Assembly (NCBI GenBank): GCA_016190485.1
Contig: JACPQN010000123.1
Span: forward strand, 1 to 42,175
From: Chloroflexota bacterium
Lineage (GTDB): Bacteria > Chloroflexota > Dehalococcoidia > SHYD01
Direction of reading: 5' to 3'
DNA: 42,175 nucleotides
Below the pieces are notes generated by a model. The model worked only from the letters and a program-made list of their open reading frames with translations. It made no database searches and was not told where the DNA came from. This document shows positions 19,201-32,380 of the stretch, one piece after another (position 1 is the stretch's first letter; every line of letters starts with the position of its first letter). Made by a program: the position numbers and the translations under genes.

Positions 19201-19961
19201 AGGCCGCCCTGGCGGAGGGCGGCGCCTCGCACACCGATCCCGCACCGGAGGAACGGATTAGCCGGGCCAAGGCATGGCTGCGGCGGGAAGGCTACGACGC
19301 TGAGCGGGTCTTCGACGAGACCATCCGGGGCTACGCCAAAGAGGTCTGCGAGCGGATGTGGGTGACCCAGCGGGGCACCCCCGGTCGGGAGCTGTCTCCG
19401 GAGGAGTTGGCCACTGCCCTCCGAGAGTGCGCCGCGTCCCGCAAGGTGGCCGCGCCCACCTCTGGCAAGATGGTCCTCTACGACGGGCGCACCGGCCAGC
19501 CCTTCGACCAGCCGGTGACCGTCGGGTACATCTACATGCTCAAGCTGGTCCACCTGGTGGAGGACAAGATCCACGCCCGGTCCACCGGCCCCTACTCCCT
19601 CATCACGCAGCAGCCCCTGGGTGGCAAGGCCCAGTTCGGCGGGCAGCGCTTTGGTGAGATGGAAGTGTGGGCCCTGGAGGCCTATGGCGCCGCCCACATC
19701 CTCCAGGAGCTGCTGACAGTCAAGTCCGACGACGTGGTCGGGCGGGTCAAGACCTACGAGGCCATCGTGAAGGGCGAGAGCATCATGGAGGCGGGCGTGC
19801 CCGAGTCCTTCAAGGTGCTGGTGAAGGAGCTCCAGAGTCTGGGATTGGCTGTTGAGGTGCTGAACGAAGAAGAGGAGAAGGTCACCTTTGCCGAGGACGC
19901 CGGGCTGGAAGTGCCAGACCTGGGCATTGATCTAACGGGGCTTGAAAAGGGAGAGTTCTAA
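16263..19961 (+). CDS. rpoB: DNA-directed RNA polymerase beta subunit
   Basis: Full-length beta subunit of 1232 aa, part of the core RNA polymerase. The rifampicin-binding cluster ([18 protein letters not shown] from residue 389, [10 protein letters not shown] from 407) keeps the residues equivalent to E. coli D516, H526 and S531 as D398, H408 and S413, so wild-type rifampicin sensitivity is expected. Conserved C-terminal blocks ([31 protein letters not shown]) are intact. ATG 16263 is chosen because AAGGAG (16249-16254) sits 8 bases upstream; the in-frame GTG at 16254 overlaps that SD. rpoC follows after one base. Ribosomal genes rplJ and rplL, usual upstream partners, are not present. Confidence 0.98.
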   Translation: MALMTMSSRHQSVVPTVRKSYARIADVLEIPNLIQVQIDSFERFKREGLAELFEEINPITDFTGNRMELRFLGYEFRDPKYPEDECRTRDVTFAAPLFVNVRLTIKETGEHVEQPIFMGDFPLMTPNGTFVINGAERVVVSQLVRSPGVYFTLEEDASSGRPLAFAKLIPNRGAWLEFETSNRDVLSVKVDRRRKVPVSTLLRAVGFGADEMLLELFEEVDGQSERHFMRSTIDREPTKNTEEALIEFYRRLRPGDPPNLDNARTLLNALFFNPRRYDLGRVGRYKLNKRLGLDVPSYQRTLTNEDLVQIVRELIRLNNSRGASDDIDHLGNRRIRAVGELIQNQFRVGLLRMERVIRERMTITEAEQATPSALINIRPVVASIKEFFGGSQLSQFMDQTNPLAELTHKRRLSALGPGGLSRDRAGFEVRDVHHSHYGRICPIETPEGPNIGLIGSLATYGRVNEYGFIETPYRRVIKELPSDAEQLLGRRLRDALTDTEANTLADKDQVVTPQVLAQLRKLPEQPVKIVPFVSDAIEYLSADVEEHYIVAQANAALDEMNQFVETRVEGRHGSRFIKESPERMDYMDVSPKQVVSLATSLIPFLEHDDANRALMGSNMQRQAVPLVRPEVPLVGTGMELRAAVDSGHVLSAAADGVVMAVTGDQIVVEDTDGGRHIHKLVKFRRSNQGTCISQRPIVSKGDVVRKGQPLSDSSSTDQGELALGQSVLCAFMSFEGYNFEDAIIISERIAQQDKFTSIHIEKYEVEARETKLGPEEITRDIPNVGEESLRDLDEYGIIRIGAEVGPGDILVGKITPKGETELTPEEKLLRAIFGEKAREVKDTSLRVPHGEHGKVIDVRVFSREQHDELPAGVNQLVQVSIAQRRKVSEGDKMAGRHGNKGVIARILPVEDMPYLPNGTPIEIILNPIGVPSRMNVGQVLETHLGWAAQALGFRVVTPVFDGATSGAIEDALGRAWITGEAALAEGGASHTDPAPEERISRAKAWLRREGYDAERVFDETIRGYAKEVCERMWVTQRGTPGRELSPEELATALRECAASRKVAAPTSGKMVLYDGRTGQPFDQPVTVGYIYMLKLVHLVEDKIHARSTGPYSLITQQPLGGKAQFGGQRFGEMEVWALEAYGAAHILQELLTVKSDDVVGRVKTYEAIVKGESIMEAGVPESFKVLVKELQSLGLAVEVLNEEEEKVTFAEDAGLEVPDLGIDLTGLEKGEF

Positions 19962-19962
19962 C

Positions 19963-24345
<4,383 letters not shown>

Positions 24346-24366
24346 CATGGGAGCGAGGGCTCTCAA

Positions 24367-24399
24367 CGTGGCGGAGGCAACCCCTCCGCCACGCTTTTT
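24367..24399 (+). terminator. Rho-independent terminator of rpoBC
   Basis: CGTGGCGGAGG (24367-24377), loop CAACC, CCTCCGCCACG (24383-24393) make a perfect 11-bp stem followed by CTTTTT. It begins 22 bases after the rpoC stop codon. Confidence 0.93.
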
Positions 24400-24494
24400 G
24401 TCTCGCTCATCGTCGAGCAGGTAGCTGCCTACCCAAGCAAAGAGGACGGTTAAGGCTCGAGTAGCGCTCCAAGGAGGCTTCTTATTGCGGCCTG

Positions 24495-25490
24495 CTAAAC
24501 GGGCCCGTCGCTGTGCACTGCCACCGCGAGCTCTTTGGGCGTCACAGTGGCGTTGCCCAGCTTCCGTACTACCAGGCCCGCGGCCAGGTTGGCCAGGTGC
24601 GCCGCCTCCACGGCCGGTGCGCCGGCCGCCAGGCCCAGAGTGAGGACGGCGATGACGGTGTCGCCGGCCCCGGTGACGTCGTACACCTCGCTGGGGTTGG
24701 CCGCTGCGATAAAGTGATAGGCCCCCGAAACGTCCACCAGGCTCATGCCTTGTGCGCCCCGGGTGACCACCACGGTAGCGACGCCCAGGCGTTTCTTTAG
24801 GGCTGTGCCCGCCTGGGCAAAGGCCGCGTCGCTGTCCAGGGGGCGCCGCAGGTAGGCTTCGGCCTCCTCCCGGTTGCAGCGCAGCACGGATACACCTCTG
24901 AACTTGGCGAAGTCGCCCTGGGAGTCCACCGTCACCAGCACGCCGCGATTATTGAGGCCCAGCAGAAAGCGCACCAGCGGCGCATCTACCACCCCATTCC
25001 GGTAGTCGGAGAGGAGCACGGCATCTGCCCTGGGGACGGCCTCTTCCAGGAACCGTCGCAGCGATCGCTGAGTACCTCGGGAGAGGGCGTCCCGCTGCAC
25101 CCGGTCCACCCGGGCCACCTGCTGGGGGAAGAGATGGCTGGCCAGCACCCTGGTCTTGAGGGTGGTGGGACGAGCGTCATCGGTCACCACGCCCGCGGTA
25201 TCGATGCCCGCCTGGTGGAGCGCGCCCAGGAGCTGTCGCCCTGGCTCGTCGTTCCCGATGACCCCGGCAACCAGGGCCCGCCCGCCCAGGGCCTGGACGT
25301 TCAGGGCCGGGTTGCAGGCCGCCCCCGGCACCACGAAACGCTCCTGTAGCTCCAGGACTGGCACGGGCGCTTCCCGGCTGAGCCGCTGGGCCTTGCCGAT
25401 GATGTACTCGTCCAGGCAGAGGTCGCCCAGAACCAGGATGGTTTTCTCCCTGAAGGCGGGCAGCCACCGGAGCAGAGAGGGCGCATCCAT
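24495..25490 (-). CDS. PfkB-family sugar kinase, heptose-7-phosphate kinase (RfaE1/HldE kinase) type
   Basis: A 331-aa ribokinase-fold kinase. The N-terminal VLGDLCLDEYI, SREAPVPV (38-45) and the later DVTGAGDT (271-278, catalytic Asp277) follow the pattern of D-glycero-beta-D-manno-heptose-7-phosphate 1-kinase, the first domain of HldE. The cytidylyltransferase domain of HldE is absent, and no gmhA or gmhB is in the window. It would supply activated heptose or a similar sugar for the GT9 enzymes upstream, but another sugar phosphate is possible. ATG 25490 lies 7 bases after the stop of the zinc-finger membrane gene, so the two are cotranscribed. Confidence 0.8.
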   Translation of the reverse strand: MDAPSLLRWLPAFREKTILVLGDLCLDEYIIGKAQRLSREAPVPVLELQERFVVPGAACNPALNVQALGGRALVAGVIGNDEPGRQLLGALHQAGIDTAGVVTDDARPTTLKTRVLASHLFPQQVARVDRVQRDALSRGTQRSLRRFLEEAVPRADAVLLSDYRNGVVDAPLVRFLLGLNNRGVLVTVDSQGDFAKFRGVSVLRCNREEAEAYLRRPLDSDAAFAQAGTALKKRLGVATVVVTRGAQGMSLVDVSGAYHFIAAANPSEVYDVTGAGDTVIAVLTLGLAAGAPAVEAAHLANLAAGLVVRKLGNATVTPKELAVAVHSDGPV

Positions 25491-25497
25491 GCCAGGG

Positions 25498-26067
25498 CTA
25501 GCCGATCCGGCTCACGGCCACGTAGGCGCCAATGGCCACCACGATCCACGCGAGGGGGTTGAGGAGCGTGCCCAGTACGGCTGTCGCCAGGACCGAAATG
25601 AGCGGCACCGGCGTGCCCGCCAGCAGCAGCGTGGCCGCCACCAGCAGGCCCACACCGCCCTGCTTGACCAGGTAGGCCACCAGGAGGCTGCTGCCTGCCA
25701 TCACCTTCAGCACCGTGCTCTGGCGGCGGTTGGCGGCCCGGCTCACCCCCTCGCCGATGGCATACCCCGCGAGGGGGCTGAGGAAGAAGGAGAAGACCCC
25801 GCCAAAGGGCACCATGCTCCAGACCAGGCCCGCGGCCACCGCCAGGGCTAGCCCTGTTCCCGCAGCTCGCAGGTAGAGCAGCGGGCCAACCTGGAAGGTG
25901 GGTAGCGGGCGCAGCCGGGCGCAGTCCCGACAGCGCGGCCCTACGGGCGTGTGCACCAGGCAGCGGGGACATATGGGCTTGTCGCACTTACCGCACCGGA
26001 GTAACGTGGGCACATCCCGGTGGGTGGCGCAGGTGAGAAGCCCCTGGTCGGGGATTGGCTGGGTCAT
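25498..26067 (-). CDS. B-box-type zinc-finger membrane protein, function unknown
   Basis: A 189-aa protein with an N-terminal Cys/His-rich module (C13, H16, C25, C28, C33, C36, H39, C46, C49) spaced like a bacterial B-box zinc finger. Three or four hydrophobic segments from about residue 64 to the C-terminus follow. Such zinc-finger/membrane proteins are often rhomboid-associated or of unknown role; no rhomboid catalytic GxSG is seen here. It is followed within 7 bases by the sugar kinase. A possible -10, TAGTAT, lies upstream on the minus strand near 26112-26117. No function is assigned. Confidence 0.7.
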   Translation of the reverse strand: MTQPIPDQGLLTCATHRDVPTLLRCGKCDKPICPRCLVHTPVGPRCRDCARLRPLPTFQVGPLLYLRAAGTGLALAVAAGLVWSMVPFGGVFSFFLSPLAGYAIGEGVSRAANRRQSTVLKVMAGSSLLVAYLVKQGGVGLLVAATLLLAGTPVPLISVLATAVLGTLLNPLAWIVVAIGAYVAVSRIG

Positions 26068-26248
26068 GGACGCAGCTCAGGAAGACGGAGGAAGGTGGTC
26101 CGGCGCATGCACCCTCATACTAGCGCATAGGCGTGGTTCCTGCTACACCAGCGAAGGCCGGAGAGGGCTGGACAACAGGATCAAAAGGCTACGCCGTACC
26201 GAGTTTTTCAGCGCTCTAGAGGGAGGTCGGCAGCCTTGGCCCACACGA

Positions 26249-27007
26249 CTAGCCGCGCAGGCGCTGCAAGAGTACCCGCACAGCGAACACCGGCAAACGG
26301 AGCATACGCCGCCAGCGCCACGGCTCGCGCAGCAGGCGGTAGAGCCACTCCAGGCCCAGCGCCCGCATCCAGCGGGGGGCGCGCCGTACCTTTCCACTGA
26401 AGAAATCGAAGGCGCCGCCGACGCCTATGGCCACTGCCACTTGGAGGCGCTCCCGTTGCCGGGCGATCCAGAGCTCCTGCTGGGGCGACCCAAAGGCCAC
26501 CAGGAGAATGCGAGGGCCGGCCGCGTTGATCCGCTCCACCAAGGCCTCCTCTTCATCGGGCCCTGGGGCGCCGGCATAGGCGCCCGAGATGACCAGGCCC
26601 GGATGCCGCTGCCGCAGCGCCTCGGCAGCCTGCTGGGCCACGCCCGGCGCGGCCCCCAGCAGATACACTCCATAGCCGCGGGCGGCTGCCAGGCCAGCCA
26701 GCTCGTCGGCCAGGTCTACCCCGGTCAGGCGGGCGGGCAAGGGCGTTCCGAGCAGCCAGGAGGCCAGTACCACGCCCACGCCGTCGGCCACAGCCAGGTC
26801 GGCCTGGTTGAGGGTGGCCCGGAACTCGGGGTGCCCCCCGGCGAGGACCAGAAACTCCGGGTTCACCGTCACCACGTGGCGCAGGCGGTCCCTCGCGGCG
26901 AAGTCGGCCAGGCGCGCCAGCGCCTCCGCCCGGGTGAAGCTATGAATCCGGACGCCCAGCAGCCACAGGGTGCGCTGGTCGGGAGACGAGGAGACGTTGG
27001 ATGGCAT
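26249..27007 (-). CDS. WecG/TagA/CpsF-family glycosyltransferase
   Basis: A 252-aa GT26 glycosyltransferase. HVVTVNPEFLVLA, the DGVGVVLASWLLG block containing the conserved Asp, RLTGVDL, AFGSPQQELWI and GVGGAFDFFSGKVRRAP are all family hallmarks. Members add N-acetylmannosamine or a related UDP-sugar to a polyprenyl-linked acceptor in teichoic acid, enterobacterial common antigen or capsule synthesis. The basic, hydrophobic C-terminus (WRWRRMLRLPVFAVRVLLQR) fits membrane attachment. ATG 27007 overlaps the end of the GT9 gene by 68 bases, unusually long but with no later start that keeps the first strand. It is the last gene of the glycan operon; 181 bases follow before the next gene. Confidence 0.87.
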   Translation of the reverse strand: MPSNVSSSPDQRTLWLLGVRIHSFTRAEALARLADFAARDRLRHVVTVNPEFLVLAGGHPEFRATLNQADLAVADGVGVVLASWLLGTPLPARLTGVDLADELAGLAAARGYGVYLLGAAPGVAQQAAEALRQRHPGLVISGAYAGAPGPDEEEALVERINAAGPRILLVAFGSPQQELWIARQRERLQVAVAIGVGGAFDFFSGKVRRAPRWMRALGLEWLYRLLREPWRWRRMLRLPVFAVRVLLQRLRG

Positions 27008-28088
27008 CGGTTACCTGCTCCGGTGAGATGAGCTGAAGGCAGGTGCGGTTGGGGCACCCCTCCGGCGTGCCCAGGCCGTGGCCCACGTAGAAGCAGGGGC
27101 TACAGGGGAGGGGAGCGCGCAGCACCAGGGCCGGCGCGCCGGCCCTGCCGGGCGTCCAGGGCCCCCAGGCACGGTGGTTGGAGGGGCCGAAGAGCGCCAC
27201 CACCGGTGTGCCCACCGCGGTGGCCAGGTGCATCACGCCGCTGTCGTTGCCCACGAAGAGATCGCAGGCCCGCAGCACCGCGCCAAGCTGCCGCAGGGTC
27301 GTGCGGCCCGCCAGGTCAATCACGCTGGGGCCTAGGGTGCGCGCCAGGTGGCGCGCGAGGGCCTCCTCCTCCTTGCCTCCTACCAGCACGAGGGTGGCCC
27401 CAAGCCGCTGGACGAGCAGTCGCCCCAGCTCTACGAACCGCCCAAGGGGCCAGCGGCGCGCGGTGCTGTAGCTGCCGCTGCCGGCGTGGATGACAATGCG
27501 TGGTCCTGGCAGCGTGGGCGGCAGGGCTTCCCGGGCGAAGGCGGCGTCTTCGGGCCGGAGGGAGAGCTCCAAGGGGCCGTAGTCGGGTGCGGCGCCCAGG
27601 GCCTCCACCACGGCGTTCCAGTACTCCACTTCGTGCCTCACGCCGAAACCCAGGTCCATGGCCCGGTGAGTGAGGAACCTGCCGCGGCCGTTATCCAGGC
27701 CGGCGCGCACCGGCGCTCCCGTGGCCGTGGCCAGCGCGGCATACTTAGCGGCGCCCCAGGGCGTTGTCAGGTGGTGGAGGAGCACCAGGGCATCGTAGCG
27801 GCCGGCCCGCAGCCGGGCCGCCAGCCCGGCCAACTCGCCAGGGCTGCCAGGCCGTAGCAGGCCGGAGGGGGAGTCGAAAGCACGCTTGCCGAAGGTCAGC
27901 ACCTGGTCCACCAGGGGGCTGGCCTCCAGCAGCTCGCGGCAGTGGGGCGTGAGCAGCGCCGAGATGTGGGCCTGGGGGAAGCCGCGCCGCAGCGCCCGCA
28001 GGGCGGGGGTGGCCGTCAGCACGTCGCCCATGTCGGCCAGCTTCACCACCAGCAGGCGCCCTTCGGCGGGCTCAGGACGGCGGTTCAC
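26940..28088 (-). CDS. GT9-family (heptosyltransferase-like) glycosyltransferase
   Basis: A 382-aa GT9/GT-B enzyme. LLVVKLADMGDVLTATPALR, VIHAGSGSYSTARRWPLGRF, DLFVGNDSGVMHLATAVGTP and ALFGPSNHRAWGPW mark the family, and the Cys-rich C-terminal segment (CSPC with later GCPNRTC) is shared in kind with the two other GT9 enzymes here. It would transfer a heptose-like or other sugar to a lipid-linked glycan in the cytoplasm. The start is GTG 28088, which overlaps the methyltransferase TGA as GTGA. The first residues NRRPEPAEGR are translated dispersed-repeat sequence (28059-28076). Confidence 0.87.
   Translation of the reverse strand: MNRRPEPAEGRLLVVKLADMGDVLTATPALRALRRGFPQAHISALLTPHCRELLEASPLVDQVLTFGKRAFDSPSGLLRPGSPGELAGLAARLRAGRYDALVLLHHLTTPWGAAKYAALATATGAPVRAGLDNGRGRFLTHRAMDLGFGVRHEVEYWNAVVEALGAAPDYGPLELSLRPEDAAFAREALPPTLPGPRIVIHAGSGSYSTARRWPLGRFVELGRLLVQRLGATLVLVGGKEEEALARHLARTLGPSVIDLAGRTTLRQLGAVLRACDLFVGNDSGVMHLATAVGTPVVALFGPSNHRAWGPWTPGRAGAPALVLRAPLPCSPCFYVGHGLGTPEGCPNRTCLQLISPEQVTDAIQRLLVSRPAHPVAAGRPDS
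28059..28076. repeat. Dispersed repeat fragment inside a GT9 N-terminus
   Basis: CCCTTCGGCGGGCTCAGG differs by one base from the block CCCTTCGGCAGGCTCAGG in copy 5 (14977-14994). Here it is read in frame as PEPAEG near the start of the GT9 protein. Confidence 0.6.
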
Positions 28089-28855
28089 GGCTTCTGAGCC
28101 TTGATGACCAGAAAGTTGGGGATGCGGTCGTAGTTGAAGTCGTTGGGCCGCGCCTGGTAGTACTCCGGCTGTGGTAGCGGTTCCAGGAGACGTTGCAGCA
28201 CGAAGCCGCAGTTCAGAAGGCCGTCGACCAGGTCCTCCAGGGTGTGGTGAAAGGCGATCATGGGAGTGCTCCTGTCCACCCATGGTACGTCCTCTACCGC
28301 GCCCCGCTCGAAGTAGCGGTCGATCCTGAAGTGGAGGGCGCGGCCCTGCTCGTCCTTCACCCAGCCAGAGTCTCGGGTGAAAAAGCACGGATGGATGGTG
28401 GAGCAGACGAGGACGCCGCCGGGCTGGAGCACCCTGAAGAACTCCTGCAGCGCGCCTGCCAGGTCCTGCACATCCACCAGCACGACGTTGGAGACGATGG
28501 CCTGAAAGCTCTCTGAACAAAGCCCCATAGCTGTGATGTCACCATGCAGGTAGGCAATGCCCAGAGGCTGCCGTTCCTCCTGTTGCACGGCCCGCTGGAG
28601 CATTCGTTCGGCCAGCTCCATGCCCGTAACCTGGGCGCCCATCTGGGCCAGCCGGCGCGCGAAATAGCCTTCGCCACAGCCGGCGTCCAGCACCCGCTTC
28701 CTCGTCACGGCCCCCAGGAGGTTCAGGAGCACCGGGTCCAGGAGGAAGCGGCGGTTAGCGTCGTTGGCCCCGTAGCGGATGGCCCAGGCCTCAGCCACGG
28801 CGTTCCAGCGGTCGGTGGCGTCTCGCTGGGTGTAGTCCGGCATCGCCTGGGGCAT
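28085..28855 (-). CDS. Class I SAM-dependent methyltransferase
   Basis: A 256-aa Rossmann methyltransferase. Motif I is VLDAGCGEGYFARRLA, preceded by WNAVAEAWA; a motif II-like acidic residue follows in TGMELAERML and the post-motif is VLQPGGVLVCSTIHPCF. The substrate is not evident. Its place between a GT4 and a GT9 gene suggests methylation of a sugar or lipid-linked glycan intermediate, possibly a capping step. ATG 28855 follows the stop of the GT4 gene with no intervening base, and its own stop overlaps the next GTG, so translation is coupled on both sides. Confidence 0.85.
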   Translation of the reverse strand: MPQAMPDYTQRDATDRWNAVAEAWAIRYGANDANRRFLLDPVLLNLLGAVTRKRVLDAGCGEGYFARRLAQMGAQVTGMELAERMLQRAVQQEERQPLGIAYLHGDITAMGLCSESFQAIVSNVVLVDVQDLAGALQEFFRVLQPGGVLVCSTIHPCFFTRDSGWVKDEQGRALHFRIDRYFERGAVEDVPWVDRSTPMIAFHHTLEDLVDGLLNCGFVLQRLLEPLPQPEYYQARPNDFNYDRIPNFLVIKAQKP

Positions 28856-29974
28856 CTACGCGCCCCCTACACGATCCAGCACTGCCAGGGTCTTGAGGGC
28901 GGCCGCCTCCCAGGTGAACACGCGGACCCTCGCCAGGCCCTTCTGCCGCAACTGCTCCCGGAGCTCCTGGCGCCCGCAGACCCAGGCCAGCGCCTCCGCC
29001 AGCTCGTCGGTCTGCTGAGGATCCACCAGCACTCCGGCGTCTCCCACCACCTCCGGTAGGGAGGAGCTGTCGGCCGCGATAACCGGCGTGCCGCAGGCCA
29101 TAGCTTCCAGGACGGGCATCCCGAACCCCTCGAAGAGGGATGGCAACACGAAGGCAGTGGCCCCCCCGTAGAGGGCTGGCAGGTGGTCGTCGGGGACGTA
29201 GCCCAGGAGTGTCACCGCCTCGCCTACCTGCTGAAGGCTGCGCAGGATCTCCTCCGGGAGCCAGCCCATGCGACCCGCGAGCACTAGGCGCTCCTGCAGT
29301 CGGCCCTCCCGCTTGGCCCGGGCGAAGGCCTCGATAAGCCGGGTTACGTTCTTACGGGGATGCAGGGTGCCCACGTAGAGGACATAGGGCTCCTGGAGGT
29401 TGTAGTGCAGGCGGACGGCGCCCAGCTCCGCCGGGTCCTGCTCCTGGGTGAAGAGGGGAGAGACGCCGGGGTAGACCACCGTCACCCTCTCCGGTGGCAC
29501 GGAATAGTGTCTGATGAGGTCTGCCCTGGTGGCCTGGGAGTCGGCCAGCAGGTGGGCAGCGGCCCGGACGTTCTGCTCCGTGGCCCAGGTGAGATACTTC
29601 AGGGTCTCCTTGGGATAAGCCTCCGGGAAGTAGAGGTGGCCCAGGTCGTGGATGGTGGCCACGCTGGCCCTGGGATGCACCACCGGGATCACGTGGGCCG
29701 GCACGAAGAGTACATCGGGCGCATGCAGCAGCATCTCCCAGGAGAGCCGCAGGTGGGTCCACAGCCGGGGAAAGGGCATCACCCGCAGGGTGTGGTGGTT
29801 GTCGCTGGAAAAGAGCCCACGGGCGGGCGCACGGTTACAATAGAGCACGAACTCGCTGGCCGGGGCCTCCTGCTCCGCCGCGGCCAGCAGGTGGCGGATG
29901 AGCTGCAGGGAGTAGTTCTCCGTCCCCGTGCGCTCCGGAGAGACGGCGCGGCTGGCGTCGATGCCGATACGCAT
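28856..29974 (-). CDS. GT4-family glycosyltransferase
   Basis: A 372-aa GT-B glycosyltransferase of family 4. MRIGIDASRAV and the acceptor-side ENYSLQLIRHL come first. The donor domain contains YVLYVGTLHPRKNVTRLIEA and LPSLFEGFGMPVLEAMACG, whose two Glu residues (E-x7-E) bind the nucleotide sugar. GT4 members of this subgroup often act as mannosyl- or rhamnosyltransferases; the sugar is not known. The start ATG 29974 lies 3 bases after the stop of the preceding GT9 gene. It is the central gene of the glycan operon. Confidence 0.9.
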   Translation of the reverse strand: MRIGIDASRAVSPERTGTENYSLQLIRHLLAAAEQEAPASEFVLYCNRAPARGLFSSDNHHTLRVMPFPRLWTHLRLSWEMLLHAPDVLFVPAHVIPVVHPRASVATIHDLGHLYFPEAYPKETLKYLTWATEQNVRAAAHLLADSQATRADLIRHYSVPPERVTVVYPGVSPLFTQEQDPAELGAVRLHYNLQEPYVLYVGTLHPRKNVTRLIEAFARAKREGRLQERLVLAGRMGWLPEEILRSLQQVGEAVTLLGYVPDDHLPALYGGATAFVLPSLFEGFGMPVLEAMACGTPVIAADSSSLPEVVGDAGVLVDPQQTDELAEALAWVCGRQELREQLRQKGLARVRVFTWEAAALKTLAVLDRVGGA

Positions 29975-29977
29975 GGC

Positions 29978-31144
29978 CTACCCGACGCCCGCACCGGCGG
30001 GGAGCAGGGAACGGGCCGCCGCCAGGACCTGTTCCAGCGTAATGGCCCGCACGCAGGGGTGGAGGGAGAGCTCCTGGAGTGGGTAATCCAGCCGGTTGCA
30101 GGGCACGCAGGGCAGCGCCGCGCGCACCACCCGGTGGTGGGCCGGGGCGTCGCCCCAGGGGCCGAAGCGGGCCGGGTCTACCGGGCCGTAGAGGCGCACC
30201 GTGGGCACGTTCACGGCGGCGGCCAGGTGCATGACGCCGGAGTCCACGCCGATGGCCAGCCGGCAGCGCTCCAGGAGGGCGGCCAACTGGCCCAGGCTCG
30301 CGCCCACCAGGCGCAAGGGTCGGGCGTGACTGCAACCCGCCGCCACTGCCTCTACCAGCGTCTCCTCCTCGGAGCTGCCCGTGACCACGATGGTGGCGTC
30401 CTGTTCTGTCGCCAGGTGGTCTGCCAGGGCCGAGAAGGCCTCGGACCGCCAGGCCTTTACCGGAGCGCCCGCGCCCGGGTGGAGCGCGATAACGCTTCCC
30501 CTCACCCGGTGTCTGCTGAGCCACTCCTGGGCGAAGGCCCGCTCCTGGGGAGCGATGAGGAAGGTAGGTCCGGTGGGCGCCGGGTCCTCCGGCAAAGGGT
30601 CGGGCAATGCCGCGTCCGCAAGGCGCAGGCTCAGCACCGTCTCATGGAGGTCTAGCCGGGGAGGCAGCGCGTGGGTGAGGAAGGGCAGGCTCTCGGGAGT
30701 CCCGTAGCCGATGCGTCGGGGGATGGCCGCGCCTGCGGCGAGGATGGCTCCCCACCAATGGTCGGGGCGCAAGACCAGCGCCGTATCGAAGCCGTGGGAC
30801 CGCAGCCGGTGGGCCTCCCGCCGGAGCAGGGCGTAAGGGGCCCAGGGAGATGGCTTGGGGGCACGGTCAAACCAGGGAAAGGGCAGGGTGAGGACCCGGT
30901 CAACGTAGGGAAGGTGCTCGGCGGCTTCCTGGTTCCAGGGCCCCACCAGGAGGGTAATCCGGGCGTGGGGCAGCGCCTGCCGTAGCTGGCGGAGGGCCGG
31001 CGCGGTCAGTAACAGGTCCCCCAGGTGGTCAGGGCGGATGGCCAGGAGGTTGGCAGGGTGCGTGGTCGTGGGCCTGCCGGGTTTGGGGAGTGCTCTGGCC
31101 AGCGCCCGGAGGAGCAGGAGGCGAGCCTGGGCCTTGAAGGGCAT
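29978..31144 (-). CDS. GT9-family (heptosyltransferase-like) glycosyltransferase
   Basis: A 388-aa GT9 enzyme from ATG 31144. NLLAIRPDHLGDLLLTAPAL, VIALHPGAGAPVKAWRSEAF, CRLAIGVDSGVMHLAAAVNV and RLYGPVDPARFGPWG are family blocks; a short CVPC...HPC segment occurs near the C-terminus. An ATG at 31183 in the same frame would add 13 residues and overlap the upstream stop by 14 bases; neither has a strong SD, so the start is uncertain. The frame is open further to 31420, but that part lies within the neighbouring GT9 gene and is not family-like. It should act with the other GT9s on a surface glycan. Confidence 0.85.
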   Translation of the reverse strand: MPFKAQARLLLLRALARALPKPGRPTTTHPANLLAIRPDHLGDLLLTAPALRQLRQALPHARITLLVGPWNQEAAEHLPYVDRVLTLPFPWFDRAPKPSPWAPYALLRREAHRLRSHGFDTALVLRPDHWWGAILAAGAAIPRRIGYGTPESLPFLTHALPPRLDLHETVLSLRLADAALPDPLPEDPAPTGPTFLIAPQERAFAQEWLSRHRVRGSVIALHPGAGAPVKAWRSEAFSALADHLATEQDATIVVTGSSEEETLVEAVAAGCSHARPLRLVGASLGQLAALLERCRLAIGVDSGVMHLAAAVNVPTVRLYGPVDPARFGPWGDAPAHHRVVRAALPCVPCNRLDYPLQELSLHPCVRAITLEQVLAAARSLLPAGAGVG

Positions 31145-31169
31145 AACGCCTATCGCCGGTGTGTATTGG

Positions 31170-32357
31170 CTAGATGGTAGCATCGCCTGCCGGCGTCGGC
31201 AAGGAAGCGCCGGCGGACGCGGGCCCGTCGGTGGCGCCCAGGCGCCCTTGCACGGCGTTCCACACTTCGTCAACCGTGACCGCGCGCATACACGCGTAGT
31301 CCCGCATGCATCGTGCAGCCAGCCCGCCCTGGAAGTGGCAGGCGCTGCACTCCTCACCATGGCGCAGGACGGACGCGGCAGTGGACATGGGGCCGTAGAA
31401 GGCTGGCTTGGATGGTCCAAAGATGGCCACCACCGGCGTGCCCACCGCGACGGCCAGGTGCATGGGGCCCGTGTCGTTGCCCAGGAAGAGGCGGCACTGC
31501 GCCAGCGCCGCGCCCAACTGCCCGAAGGTGGTGCGGCCCGTCAGGTCCAGCAGCCCTGATCGGTCAGGCGCCCGCACCTTGAAGAGGATGGCCTGTGCCA
31601 GGGGACCATCTTGGGGAGCACCCACCACCACCACGGCATAACGTGCGGCCAGGAGGCGCTCCGCCACCGCCGCGAAGCGCTCCATTGGCCAGCGCTTGCC
31701 CAGCAGAGTGCTGCCGGGGTTCACCCCGCCGCCGGGGTGGATGGCCACCCAGGCCTTGTCCTCTGGCAATACGGCGCGCGCCCAGGCCCCGTCCGAGGCT
31801 GCTGGCACGAACTGGAGCGGCGGCAGCTCCGGTGCACAACCCAGGGCCACGGCCACATCCTGGTAGCGCAGGGCTTCATGGCGGTCGCCGGAAGTGGGCA
31901 CCGGATGGGTCAGGGAGAAGCCGCGCCCGCCGCTGTCCAGCCCGGCTCGGATAGGGATGCCCGCGACGAGCGGGAGCGCCGCGACCAGGGGCGAGCGGTC
32001 CAGCACCACGGCGGCGTCGAACCGCCGCCGGCGGAGGGCCTGTACGAAGGCCCAGTACTCTCCCGGGCCAGCCCCCTGGCCGATGCGTCCGGAGTCCAGC
32101 AGCTCGTCCAGGCACGGGTTGCCCTCCACCGCGGGGCGAGACCAGGCGCTGGTGGCCAGCACGATGCGGGCGCCGGGAAGCCGCCGCCGCAGCGCCGCCA
32201 GGGTGGGGGTGGCCAGGAGCAAGTCGCCCAGGCAGCAGGGCTTGAGCACCAGCAGGGAGGGGTTGTGGGGCAGGGGGAGCCTCCGCCGCAGGGGGCGGAA
32301 GGCCCATGAGAGCACGGTGCAGGCGAGGGTAATGAGGGTTTCCCGCAGGGGGGCCAT
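31170..32357 (-). CDS. GT9-family (heptosyltransferase-like) glycosyltransferase
   Basis: A 395-aa GT9 enzyme. An amphipathic basic N-terminus (SWAFRPLRRRLPLP) precedes LLVLKPCCLGDLLLATPTL. Then follow WVAIHPGGGVNPGSTLLGKR, CRLFLGNDTGPMHLAVAVGT and AIFGPSKPAFYGPM, ending with the Cys motif CSACHFQGG...CMRDYAC. ATG 32357 lies 23 bases after the fabZ stop. The open frame upstream of it is antisense-free but runs through fabZ and is discarded. It is the first of three GT9 genes in the operon; the three are clearly distinct in sequence and not recent duplicates. Confidence 0.87.
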   Translation of the reverse strand: MAPLRETLITLACTVLSWAFRPLRRRLPLPHNPSLLVLKPCCLGDLLLATPTLAALRRRLPGARIVLATSAWSRPAVEGNPCLDELLDSGRIGQGAGPGEYWAFVQALRRRRFDAAVVLDRSPLVAALPLVAGIPIRAGLDSGGRGFSLTHPVPTSGDRHEALRYQDVAVALGCAPELPPLQFVPAASDGAWARAVLPEDKAWVAIHPGGGVNPGSTLLGKRWPMERFAAVAERLLAARYAVVVVGAPQDGPLAQAILFKVRAPDRSGLLDLTGRTTFGQLGAALAQCRLFLGNDTGPMHLAVAVGTPVVAIFGPSKPAFYGPMSTAASVLRHGEECSACHFQGGLAARCMRDYACMRAVTVDEVWNAVQGRLGATDGPASAGASLPTPAGDATI

Positions 32358-32380
32358 GGAGCTCTGGGGGCGCGGGCGAC

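Noticed and set aside
17817-19697. 626-codon frame antisense to rpoB
   Set aside because: Shadow of a highly conserved gene in GC-rich DNA.
26068-26248. Gap between the zinc-finger membrane gene and the WecG-type gene checked for an RNA gene
   Set aside because: No cloverleaf, riboswitch core or terminator stem with a T-run could be supported.
29360-30655. Plus-strand frame opposite the GT4 and GT9 genes
   Set aside because: No recognisable motif, and both genes below it are clear.
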